Numbered from the stretch's first letter, positions 42,667 to 50,554 are shown. The stretch: DNA of 50,937 nt from JBOGEB01 sp050743125 (GCA_050743125.1 JBOGEB010000010.1:1-50937); one strand, 5' to 3'. Translations and numbers: made by a program. The notes: a model not told the origin generated them from the letters alone.

Positions 42667-42835
42667 GGCGGGAGCATGCCGGTCCGCGCATGCCCAACGC
42701 AAATGGACTCGGCCACAGGCCCCACAACGAGCCGGTGCTCCGCTCGTCGCCGTGACGTCGGTAGTGATGCGCGCTTGCGGCCTGCTCGCGCTTAAAGCGC
42801 ATATCTTCCCTCTCCGCACACCCGCCCCGGTCGTG

Positions 42836-42847
42836 TAGAGTTCTCTT
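42836..42847 (+). promoter_or_regulatory. Leaderless -10 box before PIG-L leader ORF
   Basis: TAGAGT (42836-42841), 6 nt, then ATG 42848. It fits transcription starting at the ATG of an 8-codon leader rather than at the PIG-L start. Confidence 0.4.
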
Positions 42848-42874
42848 ATGAGCCAAATGCGACTTTTTTGGTGA
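42848..42874 (+). CDS. 8-codon leader ORF (MSQMRLFW)
   Basis: ATG 42848 to TGA 42872-42874, sharing bases with the GTG (42871) of the PIG-L gene. No Shine-Dalgarno precedes that GTG, so the leader may deliver ribosomes. The run of six T inside (42864-42869) leaves a frameshift or alternative N-terminus as a second reading. Confidence 0.35.
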   Translation: MSQMRLFW

Positions 42875-43827
42875 AGCGAGCAGGGGGGACCCGTACGATC
42901 CTGCTTCGGATCGTGCTGGGAGCAGCGCTGTTCCTCAGCGTCGCCTGCGGGCAGCTCGCCAGTGCGCAAAGCTCCACCACGGTCGCGAAGAAACGCTTGC
43001 AATATATTGTGATACCGCATCCCGACGATGAGTTCTCGGCCTGGGCGCTGATCGAAAAGTCGGCCGGCAACTATCCGATCTTCATCCTGTTGACAGGAGG
43101 CGAAGCGACGCGGTATTGCGGCCCGGGCGGCGAGGCGTCGCTGCAGACGCATCTTGGTGAATACTCCCCGTCGCCCTATCCGTATGTCGGCAGGCGGACC
43201 AGCCAGTGCGAGCAGGCGCGCGTCAACTCCTGGCAGCGCTTCCTCAACGACATGGCTGGCGTCGACCCCTACTTGTCCTACCGACCGCCTTATAAGGGCG
43301 CGTTTGTCGGCAGTGGCTTCACGCTCCCCCCAACGACCGTTCGGTCTGCCGAGTTCAAGGTCTGGGCCGACGACAAGAGCGCCCGTGTGTCCTTCGACCT
43401 CGGCGACGGCCATCTGACGCCCGAGAAGGTCACGTGGGCGATTCAAACCGTGCGCTCCAAGCGCAGTGAGCTGTTTCCGAACCTGCCCGAATACGGAGTG
43501 GTCGATTCAGCGTATTTCAACACCGACGACAGCCGTTGTGTCATGTACGGTCATTCTGATCACCGGGCTGTCGCTGAGGCGCTTTTTGCTACCGACCAGG
43601 GCACGCCCGGTCCGCAGTGGGGCCGCACCTGCCGCTATGATCCCCGTGTGCGGCGGATTGACCAGGTGGATGACGACACCTACGAACATGCCATGTACGT
43701 TGACGGCCACGGGTATCGGCACGGCTTCTTTCAACGAGCGTACGGCTGGCTGGCGGATGTCTGGTCCCAAGGTGAGGACGCCACGACGATCTGGTCCCGC
43801 GATCAGGCATTTTGGCAACGTTTCTGA
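42871..43827 (+). CDS. Secreted PIG-L family deacetylase-like protein
   Basis: ~318 aa. N-terminal signal peptide (TILLRIVLGAALFLSVACGQLASAQ; the cysteine in SVACG could make it a lipoprotein). The zinc motif of the PIG-L/MshB family is IPHPDDEFSAWALI, and the second metal motif is YGHSDHRAVAEALF. These enzymes remove acetyl groups from N-acetylglucosamine-type substrates. Export is unusual for mycothiol-type MshB, so it more likely acts on extracellular or wall glycan. Start is GTG 42871, overlapping the leader ORF; TTG 42868 is an alternative. GC is lower than in the pur genes, consistent with the cassette being acquired. Confidence 0.8.
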   Translation: MKRAGGTRTILLRIVLGAALFLSVACGQLASAQSSTTVAKKRLQYIVIPHPDDEFSAWALIEKSAGNYPIFILLTGGEATRYCGPGGEASLQTHLGEYSPSPYPYVGRRTSQCEQARVNSWQRFLNDMAGVDPYLSYRPPYKGAFVGSGFTLPPTTVRSAEFKVWADDKSARVSFDLGDGHLTPEKVTWAIQTVRSKRSELFPNLPEYGVVDSAYFNTDDSRCVMYGHSDHRAVAEALFATDQGTPGPQWGRTCRYDPRVRRIDQVDDDTYEHAMYVDGHGYRHGFFQRAYGWLADVWSQGEDATTIWSRDQAFWQRF

Positions 43828-43928
43828 CAACGTGTCGAGAGCCTCACGAAAGGTGCTCGACCCTCGTGTTGTTTGGTCAGCCGAGGCGGTTTCGCCACGG
43901 GGCAAGGCCGCGGCTCTCAAACACGTTC

Positions 43929-44204
43929 TCAGCGGACTTCGAAGCGCTGCTCCCCGGTGACCGGGTCGATCCGCTCGACGTCCACGTGGTTGACGTGGGC
44001 GTGCCGGGGGCCGGAGCGGCAGAACTCGAGCGCCCGCCTCACGGCGTCCGGCGTGCCCTGGAACTCGGCCTCGACTCGTCCGTCGGCCCGGTTACGCACC
44101 CAGCCAGTGAGGTTCAGCCGCGCGGCCACGTCACGGGTGCTGACGCGGAAGAACACTCCCTGCACCTGTCCGCCCACGACCACTCGAACGCGCTCATCCA
44201 CCAT
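43929..44204 (-). CDS. acyP: Acylphosphatase
   Basis: 91-aa acylphosphatase, which hydrolyses acyl phosphates such as carbamoyl phosphate. The signature VVVGGQVQGVFFRVSTRDVAARLNLTGWVRNRADGRVEAEFQG (in parts) contains the catalytic arginine (FFR) and asparagine (RNR). Start ATG 44204: CATAAT lies 7 nt upstream on the minus strand, suggesting a leaderless transcript. The longer frame to 44294 overlaps purC and is rejected. Divergent from purC with 50 bp between. Confidence 0.88.
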   Translation of the reverse strand: MVDERVRVVVGGQVQGVFFRVSTRDVAARLNLTGWVRNRADGRVEAEFQGTPDAVRRALEFCRSGPRHAHVNHVDVERIDPVTGEQRFEVR

Positions 44205-44254
44205 CAGGGAGATTATGGAATGAGGAGTTCGGCGGCGCGGGTTACCCTGCGCGT
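44205..44254. promoter_or_regulatory. Divergent leaderless promoters, acyP / purC
   Basis: Within 50 bp: minus-strand CATAAT, 7 nt from the acyP ATG (44204), and plus-strand TACCCT (44243-44248), 6 nt from the purC ATG (44255). Neither gene has a Shine-Dalgarno sequence. Both spacings match leaderless starts. Confidence 0.5.
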
Positions 44255-45157
44255 ATGAGCGATCCGCCCGCACTTGAGCATGCCGAGGGCGCAAGCCGCA
44301 TCGGCTCAGGAAAGGTCCGCGAGCTCTACGGGGTGGGCGACGACCTCCTGTTGGTTGCCACCGACCGGATCAGCGCGTTCGACGTGGTCCTGCCGACGAC
44401 GATCCCGGACAAGGGCAAGGTGCTGACCGGGCTGACGGTGTTCTGGCTCGACCTGCTGGAGGGCATCGTCGCCGACCACCTGATCACCACGGACGTCGAT
44501 GGGTTTCCCGAGGCGCTCGCGCCGTACCGGGAGGCGCTCCGCGGCCGGGCGATGCTCTGCCGGCGGGCTGAGGTCCTGCCGGTCGAGTGCGTCGCGCGGG
44601 GGTACCTGGCTGGCTCGGGCTGGCAGGACTACCAGGCGACGGGCGCCGTCTGCGGGATCACGCTGCCTGCTGGCCTGCGCGAGTCCGAGCAGCTTGCGCG
44701 CCCAGTCTTCACACCCGCGTCCAAGGCGACCAGCGGCCATGACGAGAACATCGACTTCGACCTGGTCGTCGAGCTGCTCGGCGGCGAGCTCGCCGAGCAG
44801 GTGCGGGCACTCACCCTGAAGCTTTACGAGGCGGCGAACGACCATGCCGCCGAGTGTGGGATCCTCCTCGCGGACACGAAGTTCGAGTTCGGCTTGGTCG
44901 ACGGGGAGCTCACGTTGATCGACGAGGTGCTCACGCCGGATTCGTCGCGCTTCTGGCCCGCGGATGAATACGAGCCGGGCCGGCCGCAGTCGTCGTTCGA
45001 CAAGCAGTACGTCCGGGACTGGCTGTCCGAGCAGGGTTGGGACCGGAAACCACCGGGCCCGCCGCTGCCTCCGCTGATCGTCGAGCGCACCCGTGCGCGT
45101 TACCTCAGCGCGTATGAGCAGCTCGCCGGCCGGCCGTTCTCGGACTGGGCGGCCTGA
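44255..45157 (+). CDS. purC: SAICAR synthetase
   Basis: 300-aa phosphoribosylaminoimidazole-succinocarboxamide synthase, which couples CAIR and aspartate using ATP. Motifs: GSGKVRELYGVGDDLLLVATDRISAFDVVLP (split), IPDKGKVLTGLTVFWLDLL, VECVARGYLAGSGWQDYQATG, FTPASKATSGHDENIDFD, LADTKFEFGLVDGELTLIDEVLTPDSSRFWP (split) and SFDKQYVRDWL. It begins a new transcription unit after the cassette and is followed 5 nt later by purS. Confidence 0.95.
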   Translation: MSDPPALEHAEGASRIGSGKVRELYGVGDDLLLVATDRISAFDVVLPTTIPDKGKVLTGLTVFWLDLLEGIVADHLITTDVDGFPEALAPYREALRGRAMLCRRAEVLPVECVARGYLAGSGWQDYQATGAVCGITLPAGLRESEQLARPVFTPASKATSGHDENIDFDLVVELLGGELAEQVRALTLKLYEAANDHAAECGILLADTKFEFGLVDGELTLIDEVLTPDSSRFWPADEYEPGRPQSSFDKQYVRDWLSEQGWDRKPPGPPLPPLIVERTRARYLSAYEQLAGRPFSDWAA

Positions 45158-45162
45158 AGCTC

Positions 45163-45405
45163 ATGGTGCGTGTCCGCATCGACGTGATGCTGAAGGACGA
45201 GATCCTCGACCCGCAGGGTCAGGCGATCGAGCGCGCCCTGCCGGCGCTCGGGTTCTCCGGCGTCGACCGCGTGCGGGTCGGCAAGCACATCGAGTTGGAG
45301 GTCGACGACGCCGCAGACCTTGACGCCCGGATCGCCGAGCTGGCGACGAGGCTGCTCTCGAACCCCGTGATCGAGCGGTTCACCTACCGTATCGATGAAC
45401 GGTAA
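45163..45405 (+). CDS. purS: FGAM synthase PurS subunit
   Basis: 80-aa PurS, the small structural subunit of formylglycinamidine synthase (with PurQ and PurL). Pattern: VRIDVMLKDEILDPQGQAIERALPALGF, VRVGKHIELEVDD, LATRLLSNPVIERFTYRID. purQ and purL, its usual next genes, are absent; a membrane protein gene follows instead with an 11-bp overlap. Confidence 0.92.
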   Translation: MVRVRIDVMLKDEILDPQGQAIERALPALGFSGVDRVRVGKHIELEVDDAADLDARIAELATRLLSNPVIERFTYRIDER

Positions 45406-46144
45406 CGGGCGGGTCAGCGCGCGCGCCCGCAAGGGGAAGGACCCATGGCGCAAGGCGCCGACCAGCGAGTTGGCCGACCAGGTGCTGCCCCGTTGGTTCG
45501 TGCTCACCGCGATCGTGATGATCCCGATCGCGCTCGCGGCGGCGCTCGGGGCGTTCGCCGTGTTCGGGCCCGGCCGCGTTCCGCTGGCTGCGCGCCGCCC
45601 GCCGCCTGCGGGGGGGCTCACGACCGGGGTCGGCGACTTCCGCGTCGGGTCCAGCGAGCCGGTGCCGGCGGGCGGCATGTGCCCGACGCTGGGCGGTGTC
45701 CAGGTGGCGGGCACGGCGGCTGACCAGCGGGCGCTGACCAGCGGGCTCGACGCGCTGTGCGGCGTTCGCCTGGACGTCGAGGTCGCCACCCGCCTCCGCG
45801 AGTTCGCCCGGGCAGGCGGGGTGGTCCGGTTCGCGCAGTTCCAGGCCACGGGCGTGGACTCGACCGCCGACCTGCAGGCCAGACCGCCGCGCGTCCTCGT
45901 GAACGCGAAGTTCGCCCGTGCCGACCCGACCTGGATCGCGCCGCTGGTCGCCCATGAGGTCACGTTCGTCGAGCTCGATCCCACGCTTGCCAGCGCAGCG
46001 CTCGCCGCTCGGAAGGTCGAGGCGCAGGTCTGCGCGGCGCTGCTCGCCGGTGGCCGCCGCCCCAGCCGCGGCTGCCAGGACGCGAAGGCGCTGCTCGCGC
46101 TGCCCGACCCGCTCGCGGCGCTGCGCACCGCCGGTTTCCGCTGA
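45395..46144 (+). CDS. Membrane-anchored extracytoplasmic protein with degenerate HExxH
   Basis: 249 aa, unrecognised. One TM helix (residues ~34-58, WFVLTAIVMIPIALAAALGAFAVFG) follows a basic cytoplasmic tail (ARARKGKDPWRK). The outside domain has four cysteines (MCPTLGG, ALCGVRL, QVCAALL, RGCQDAK), suggesting disulfides. LVAHEVTFVELDPTLASAALAARKVEAQVC recalls a gluzincin helix, but the second histidine of HExxH is phenylalanine, so activity is doubtful. It overlaps purS by 11 bp, in the place where purQ normally stands. Confidence 0.7.
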   Translation: MNGNGRVSARARKGKDPWRKAPTSELADQVLPRWFVLTAIVMIPIALAAALGAFAVFGPGRVPLAARRPPPAGGLTTGVGDFRVGSSEPVPAGGMCPTLGGVQVAGTAADQRALTSGLDALCGVRLDVEVATRLREFARAGGVVRFAQFQATGVDSTADLQARPPRVLVNAKFARADPTWIAPLVAHEVTFVELDPTLASAALAARKVEAQVCAALLAGGRRPSRGCQDAKALLALPDPLAALRTAGFR

Positions 46145-46208
46145 CGAGCGGTGAGGGGGACGCCCGCATGCGCGGTATGGAACGGCTTGCCGCCGGGCGG
46201 GTGACTTT

Positions 46209-46224
46209 CCTCCGGATGCGGAGG
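46209..46224 (+). terminator. Short hairpin after the membrane protein gene
   Basis: CCTCCG-GATG-CGGAGG, a perfect 6-bp stem 65 nt beyond the stop at 46144. No U tract. Weak candidate. Confidence 0.3.
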
Positions 46225-46314
46225 GACGTTGCGGTTCAGACCGGCAAGGCAACGGTTCGGGTCCCGCTTTCCTTCGCATCCGAAGCAAAGCTGCAACCGG
46301 CGCGGCGGGTCCAC

Positions 46315-46343
46315 GTGGCCACTTTCCGTGGTAAAGTGTCCAC
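46315..46343 (+). promoter_or_regulatory. Leaderless promoter overlapped by operator palindrome, toxin-antitoxin operon
   Basis: GTGGCCACTTT (46315-46325) and AAAGTGTCCAC (46333-46343) pair at 10 of 11 positions with a 7-bp spacer and end directly at the ATG (46344). The -10 box TAAAGT (46332-46337) is in the right arm, 6 nt from the ATG. Antitoxin binding here would block a leaderless promoter, the usual autoregulation of Phd-type modules. Confidence 0.65.
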
Positions 46344-46604
46344 ATGGATGTGGGCGTACGCGAGTTGAAGCAGCACCTGTCCGAGTACCTCGAGCGGGCA
46401 GCGCGCGGGGAGATCATCCAGATCACGGACCGAGGCCGCCCCAAAGCCATCCTGGCCCCGCTGCCGGGTCGGCTCAGGCTGCGGGAGGGGATCGAGGAGG
46501 GTTGGGTGCGGCCACCGTTGACGGACCAGCCCCCGCAGCCGGCTCGCCGCTTCAAGATCGACCGATCGATCGCGGAGCTCATCGACGAGGATCGCGGCCC
46601 GTGA
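46344..46604 (+). CDS. Phd/YefM-family antitoxin
   Basis: 86-aa antitoxin. N-terminal Phd/YefM DNA-binding fold: MDVGVRELKQHLSEYLERAARGEIIQITDRGRPKAILAPL (in parts). The C-terminal tail (PARRFKIDRSIAELIDEDRG) should wrap the toxin. It overlaps the toxin gene by 4 bp (GTGA). The upstream palindrome is its probable operator. Confidence 0.88.
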   Translation: MDVGVRELKQHLSEYLERAARGEIIQITDRGRPKAILAPLPGRLRLREGIEEGWVRPPLTDQPPQPARRFKIDRSIAELIDEDRGP

Positions 46605-47005
46605 GTCTGTACGTCGATTCCAGCGCATTGCTGAAGCGGTACCTCGCAGAGCCAGACAGCCAGCGGTTCGAGGAGGCGCTGCTCAGCGATCCTGACTGGA
46701 TCACCGCCCGGGTGACCGTCGTCGAGGTGCGCCGCAACCTCACCCGTCAGCTGCGTGGCCGCGAGGTGACCGACGCGCGCGGACAGTTCGAGCGGGACTG
46801 GCGTCGCTTCCACGTGGTCGAACTCGACGAGGCGACCTGCGACCGAGCCGCTGAGCTGGCGGAGTTGACGGGGGTTCGGACCCTCGACGCGCTGCACCTG
46901 GCGGCGCTGCAGCGCGTCGGTGCCGGCGCGCTGCCCCTGTTGACCGCCGACATCCGGCAGGCGCAGGCAGCTCGCTCCCTCGGCTGGGCTGTGCTGGGCG
47001 CTTGA
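46601..47005 (+). CDS. VapC-like PIN-domain toxin
   Basis: 134-aa PIN RNase. Acidic residues in order: YVDSSALLKRYLAEPDS (Asp6), VTVVEVRRNLTR (Glu), VRTLDALHLAALQRVG (Asp) and LLTADIRQAQAARSLG (Asp), so the metal site is complete. VapC toxins cut tRNA or rRNA. Start GTG 46601 overlaps the antitoxin stop. Followed 40 nt later by a very strong hairpin. Confidence 0.9.
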   Translation: MSLYVDSSALLKRYLAEPDSQRFEEALLSDPDWITARVTVVEVRRNLTRQLRGREVTDARGQFERDWRRFHVVELDEATCDRAAELAELTGVRTLDALHLAALQRVGAGALPLLTADIRQAQAARSLGWAVLGA

Positions 47006-47044
47006 TCTGGCCAGGCGCCGCCCCCCGGACCCCCTCGGGCCACT

Positions 47045-47089
47045 AGCGTGGAGATGTTGCCCCACCCGGTGGGGCAACATCTCCACGCT
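47045..47089. terminator. 45-nt perfect hairpin after vapC
   Basis: Two 22-nt arms (left arm AGCGTGGAGATGTTGCCCCA plus CC, 47045-47066; right arm 47068-47089) are perfect complements around a single C. The stem is far longer than a normal terminator, with no U tract. It lies 40 nt after the toxin stop and 27 nt before the SEC-C gene's ATG, so it may end the toxin-antitoxin transcript or form a structured leader for the next gene. Confidence 0.7.
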
Positions 47090-47115
47090 CGCTGGCGGAC
47101 GCGGCGAGTAGGCGA

Positions 47116-49086
47116 ATGACGGGCAACGTGGTGGACTTCACGGTCCGAACGCCTCGCGCGACACGACCCGGACCGAGGATGGAGACTATGGACGGCACAC
47201 CGATAGATCAGGAAGCGGTGAAGGCGGCCCGCCGGCTACTGGCCGCGCACCATCCCATCGGGGTCGCTGATCTGGCTGAGCTGCTGGCCAAGGAGGGGGT
47301 ATGCGCTCCCGAGGGCCAGAATCCGCTGCGTTGGGTCTGCCGCCACCTGAGCGCCGCGTCGACACACCGGTCGGTCACGTGGGAGCTGCCGGACATGCGG
47401 CTGGTCGACATCGACAGGCTCTGCGAGGGCTTGGTGCTCACCCGGAATGTGCTGGCCACGGAGCTGAACACGGGGGTCGCCGAGATCGAGCCCGATCTGA
47501 TCCCGCTGCTGTTGATCAGCCAGCTCGACGACCCTGAGGGCGACGACGCCTACGTGGCGCTGGCCGGAGGTGGTCGAGCCGAGCTCGGCCAATTCTTCAC
47601 GCCCGACGACGAGCTGGGCCTGGCTGGGCCGCCCGGCTGGCTGGGCAATCCGGTCATCGGCGATGCGCTCGCCTTCACGATCACGAACGGCGAGGTGTCG
47701 GTCACCCACCTCGGGGAGGAGCCACCCTGGGCGGAGGAGCCTGTCGAGGCGCTGCGGTCCGCCTACGAACAAGCGTGCCAGACCGGAGCCGGGTACGAGG
47801 GGGCTGTGGAGATCCTCGACGTGTTCGTCATCGCGCTCGCCGAGCATCCAGGTCTGTTCCTCGAGCCGCTGCCACCGCTGCGCCGGTTGCTGGCGGCCGC
47901 CGGCCTGGCGTTCAAGGGGAAGTGGGTGCGCAGGCTGGCTGGCCCCTCCGAGGACCCATGCGCACCAGACGATCTGAGCCTGACCGCGCTGCAGATCGTG
48001 CTCGCGGTGTATCGGCTCGCCGTGTTGGGCCGGGCCTCGGCGTTGGAGGAGCTGGGTCTTCCCCCTGCCACGCTCGCCCGGATGTTGTCGTGTCGGTTGG
48101 TCGCCCCGACGTTCGCGAGCCAGATGATCCAGCTGGGTGATGAGCCACTGGTCGCCGCATTCGCTTGGTCGCTGCGGGGCGAGCATGCGTGGAACGCCGG
48201 GCCGAGCCTCGCGCTCGCGATGTGCGCTGAGGCACGCGGAGACGCGCTGTCCGGGGAGGCGTACTTGGCCGAGGCGTTGCGCGCCGACCCCTGCCACAAG
48301 GATTCGCTGCTCCAGGCTGCCTGGTATGCCGAGGACCGTGGGGATGCCGCCGGCGCGGTTGACTTCCTCCGCCAGGCTGGGGTGGGCGACCCGCCACAAG
48401 TCCGGTTTCTTCAGCGCTTCGCCGCCCCAGGACCCGTGATCGGCCCGCTGAAGGAGCCGTGCCTGTGCGGGTCTGGCCGCGCGCATGGGCACTGCTGTGC
48501 GCATCGGAACGGGCATCCGCTGCACGAGCGCGCGCAGTGGCTGTACCGCAAGGCCGTTCGTTACCTGCTGCAGCCGGTCACGGAGCTGGCCGTCCGCGGG
48601 ATCGCCGAGGCCCGTACCCAGGGGGACGACCGGCCGTTGGCCTGGATGCGCGCGGCGCTCATCGATCCGTTCACCCAGGATCTCGCCCTGTTCGAGGGCG
48701 GCCTGTTGGAGGAGTTCCTGGACGTGCGCGGGGTGCTGCTGCCTGCCGACGAGCTCGCGCTCGGGCGCTCCTGGGTCGGGATCCGCCGGGGGCTGCACGA
48801 GGTCGTGAGCATCGACGCTGACGATCGCCGCCTCCGCCTGCGTGACCTTGCCACAGGTCGTCATGTCGATGTTCCCGCTGAGGCCGGCATCCGCTACGTT
48901 CCGGGCCTGCTTCTCTACGCCCGGATGGCACCGGACGGGCGGGCTCAGCGCATGCTCGACGTCCTGCCCGTCGCCGCCAACCTGCGCGACCCGCTGCTCG
49001 AGCTGCTCGACAAAGACCCCGACCCGGTCGAGATCATGACGTGGTTTCGACGCTCGGGCGACGCACCGGACCACGAATCCCCGTAG
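47116..49086 (+). CDS. Large SEC-C motif protein
   Basis: 656 aa, soluble. The zinc-binding SEC-C motif KEPCLCGSGRAHGHCCAHR is at residues ~440-460 (C-x-C-x8-C-C form as in the SecA tail). TPR-like helices precede it (GDALSGEAYLAEALRADPCHKDSLLQAAWYAEDRGDAAGAVDFL, in parts). The N-terminal part has an ARRLLAAHHPIGVADLAELLAKEG helical domain that could be winged-helix-like. Role unknown; SEC-C is found in proteins that bind nucleic acids or other proteins. Start ATG 47116, with in-frame Mets at residues 22 and 25 as alternatives. Stand-alone gene after the hairpin. Confidence 0.7.
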   Translation: MTGNVVDFTVRTPRATRPGPRMETMDGTPIDQEAVKAARRLLAAHHPIGVADLAELLAKEGVCAPEGQNPLRWVCRHLSAASTHRSVTWELPDMRLVDIDRLCEGLVLTRNVLATELNTGVAEIEPDLIPLLLISQLDDPEGDDAYVALAGGGRAELGQFFTPDDELGLAGPPGWLGNPVIGDALAFTITNGEVSVTHLGEEPPWAEEPVEALRSAYEQACQTGAGYEGAVEILDVFVIALAEHPGLFLEPLPPLRRLLAAAGLAFKGKWVRRLAGPSEDPCAPDDLSLTALQIVLAVYRLAVLGRASALEELGLPPATLARMLSCRLVAPTFASQMIQLGDEPLVAAFAWSLRGEHAWNAGPSLALAMCAEARGDALSGEAYLAEALRADPCHKDSLLQAAWYAEDRGDAAGAVDFLRQAGVGDPPQVRFLQRFAAPGPVIGPLKEPCLCGSGRAHGHCCAHRNGHPLHERAQWLYRKAVRYLLQPVTELAVRGIAEARTQGDDRPLAWMRAALIDPFTQDLALFEGGLLEEFLDVRGVLLPADELALGRSWVGIRRGLHEVVSIDADDRRLRLRDLATGRHVDVPAEAGIRYVPGLLLYARMAPDGRAQRMLDVLPVAANLRDPLLELLDKDPDPVEIMTWFRRSGDAPDHESP

Positions 49087-49127
49087 CCGGACGGACCAAG
49101 ACCTCTGGTGCTCCGTAGCTCGCCGTC

Positions 49128-49940
49128 CTATGGCTTGGTGCCGCCCACGACGAACGCCAACTGTCCCCAGAAGAACCGGCCGGCCTGGTGGGCCTGGCTG
49201 AGGTCCTCCCACCAGCGCTTGACCTCGTCCGGGTCCAGAAGCCCGTCCCTTTGGGCCTGGGCGACATAGCCACCCCAGAGCAGCTCGAACATCTCGTAGT
49301 CCCCTACCACCGAGTGGACGGTCACGGTCACGTCGGCCAGCCCGTGCTCCCGGAGCAGCCGCGGGAGCTGCCGCCCGATCCAGCCGTGGCGGAAGCCGTC
49401 GGAGAACGAGCGCACGATCGCCCGGGTGAGGTCTCGGTAGGGGCTGTCGATGACGTGGGTGTCGTGGTCGACGTCGAAGGCCGCGACCCGGCCCCCGGGC
49501 TTCGTCACGCGCACCAGCTCGGCCAACGCCAGTTCGGCGTCGGGGACGTGCATGAGCATCCGCTCGGTGCGGCAGGCGTCGAACGTGGCGTCGGCGAAGC
49601 GCAGCGCCTGGGCGTCGCCGACCTCGAACTCCACCGGCAGGCCGGTGCCTGCCGTGCGCCGGCGGGCCTCGGCGACCATGGCCTCGCTGGCGTCGATGCC
49701 CACGACGTGACCGTGAGGGCCTACCCGTCGAGCGATCTCGACGACGTCGGCGCCGGTGCCGCAGCCAGCGTCGAGCACCACCTGCCCCTCCTGGAGTCGC
49801 AGCGCGTCGAGGGTGATCGGCTTGCTCGCCTGAATGGACGGCAACGCGTTGGCCCGGTCGACGAAGCGGACGAAGAAGCTCGGGTCGTCCGTCCGGTCGA
49901 CGGCGGTGAACGAGGTGACGTTCCCTGGGGTGGTGGTCAT
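49128..49940 (-). CDS. SAM-dependent methyltransferase
   Basis: ~270-aa class I methyltransferase. SAM-binding motif I is VVLDAGCGTGADVVEIARRVG, acidic loop VVGIDASEAMVAEARRR, motif II region VGDAQALRFADATFDACRTERMLMHVPD (in parts) and post motif RVTKPGGRVAAFDVDHDTHV. Substrate unknown; the ubiE/arsM-like general type is likely. I take ATG 49940 (MTTTPGNVTSFTAVD); GTG 49964 would add eight residues. The end of its frame lies 41 bp from the SEC-C gene's stop (convergent). Confidence 0.85.
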   Translation of the reverse strand: MTTTPGNVTSFTAVDRTDDPSFFVRFVDRANALPSIQASKPITLDALRLQEGQVVLDAGCGTGADVVEIARRVGPHGHVVGIDASEAMVAEARRRTAGTGLPVEFEVGDAQALRFADATFDACRTERMLMHVPDAELALAELVRVTKPGGRVAAFDVDHDTHVIDSPYRDLTRAIVRSFSDGFRHGWIGRQLPRLLREHGLADVTVTVHSVVGDYEMFELLWGGYVAQAQRDGLLDPDEVKRWWEDLSQAHQAGRFFWGQLAFVVGGTKP

Positions 49941-50038
49941 CTCCGCAGCTTCGCCCAGGGGCACGAGCCGGGACAGTCAGGGAAATCCCTTAGTACTCCG
50001 CCGAATGCCAGCATAGTTATGCCGCGGGGTGCTTAGCC

Positions 50039-50554
50039 TCAGGCGCCGACCTCGCCGTCGGTGAGCTCGCGGAGGATGTCGGCGTGGCCGTTGTGGCGGG
50101 CGGTCTCCTCGATCATGTGGACGAGGATCCAGCGCAGGCTGTAGTTCGGCTCGTCGTGCCGGATAGCGGCCTGGGCGAGTTCGTCGAGCGAGGGCGCGGC
50201 GGCGACCGCCGCCCGAGCGGCCTCGCACTCCTCATCGTAGGCGGTGACCGCGTCGGCGAGCGTGTCGCCGGGCTCGACGTGCCAGTCGCGCTCGGGGTTC
50301 TCGTCGTCGCAGTAGCGCAAACCGATGGGCTCACCCGCGAAGACGATCCGAAACCACCACCGCTCGATCTCGCTGAGGTGGCGCACGAGGCCCATGAGGC
50401 TCGTGGGGGTCAGCAGCAGCTGCTGCCGCGCCTCGTTGTCGCTGAGTCCGGCAACCTTCATCAGGAGGGTGTGCCGCTGGAAATCGAGGAAGGCGCAGAG
50501 CGTCTCGCGCTCGTCGCCACGACGGATGGGCCTGGTGCGGAGATCTTCAGCCAT
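50039..50554 (-). CDS. DinB family protein (DUF664 type)
   Basis: 171-aa DinB-fold protein. ETLCAFLDFQRHTLLMKVAGLSDNEARQQLL starts the family pattern; TSLMGLVRHLSEIERWWF, YDEECEAARAAV and SLRWILVHMIEETARHNGHADILREL carry the three histidines expected to bind metal (VRHL, HMIEE, NGHAD). Members of this family are thiol-dependent transferases in actinobacteria (mycothiol or bacillithiol type). Substrate unknown. It is the second DinB-fold gene in the window (with 18334-19185). Confidence 0.87.
   Translation of the reverse strand: MAEDLRTRPIRRGDERETLCAFLDFQRHTLLMKVAGLSDNEARQQLLLTPTSLMGLVRHLSEIERWWFRIVFAGEPIGLRYCDDENPERDWHVEPGDTLADAVTAYDEECEAARAAVAAAPSLDELAQAAIRHDEPNYSLRWILVHMIEETARHNGHADILRELTDGEVGA

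Larger units (their letters stand above)
41454..43926. repeat. 12-bp inverted repeat bounding a three-gene cassette
   Basis: ACGTGTTTGAGA at 41454-41465 and its exact reverse complement TCTCAAACACGT at 43915-43926 bracket 2.45 kb. The bracketed DNA holds the Gly-Pro repeat protein, the second purE and the PIG-L protein, between purB and the acylphosphatase/purC pair. The left arm starts 2 nt after the purB stop, and the right arm ends 2 nt before the acylphosphatase stop. No transposase is inside. Confidence 0.55.

Noticed and set aside
42848..42874. Frameshift at the T run (42864-42869) joining MSQMRLF to the PIG-L protein
   Set aside because: The signal peptide is complete from GTG 42871 without the extra residues, and the mini-ORF/GTGA arrangement is matched at 19297. 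Kept only as an alternative.
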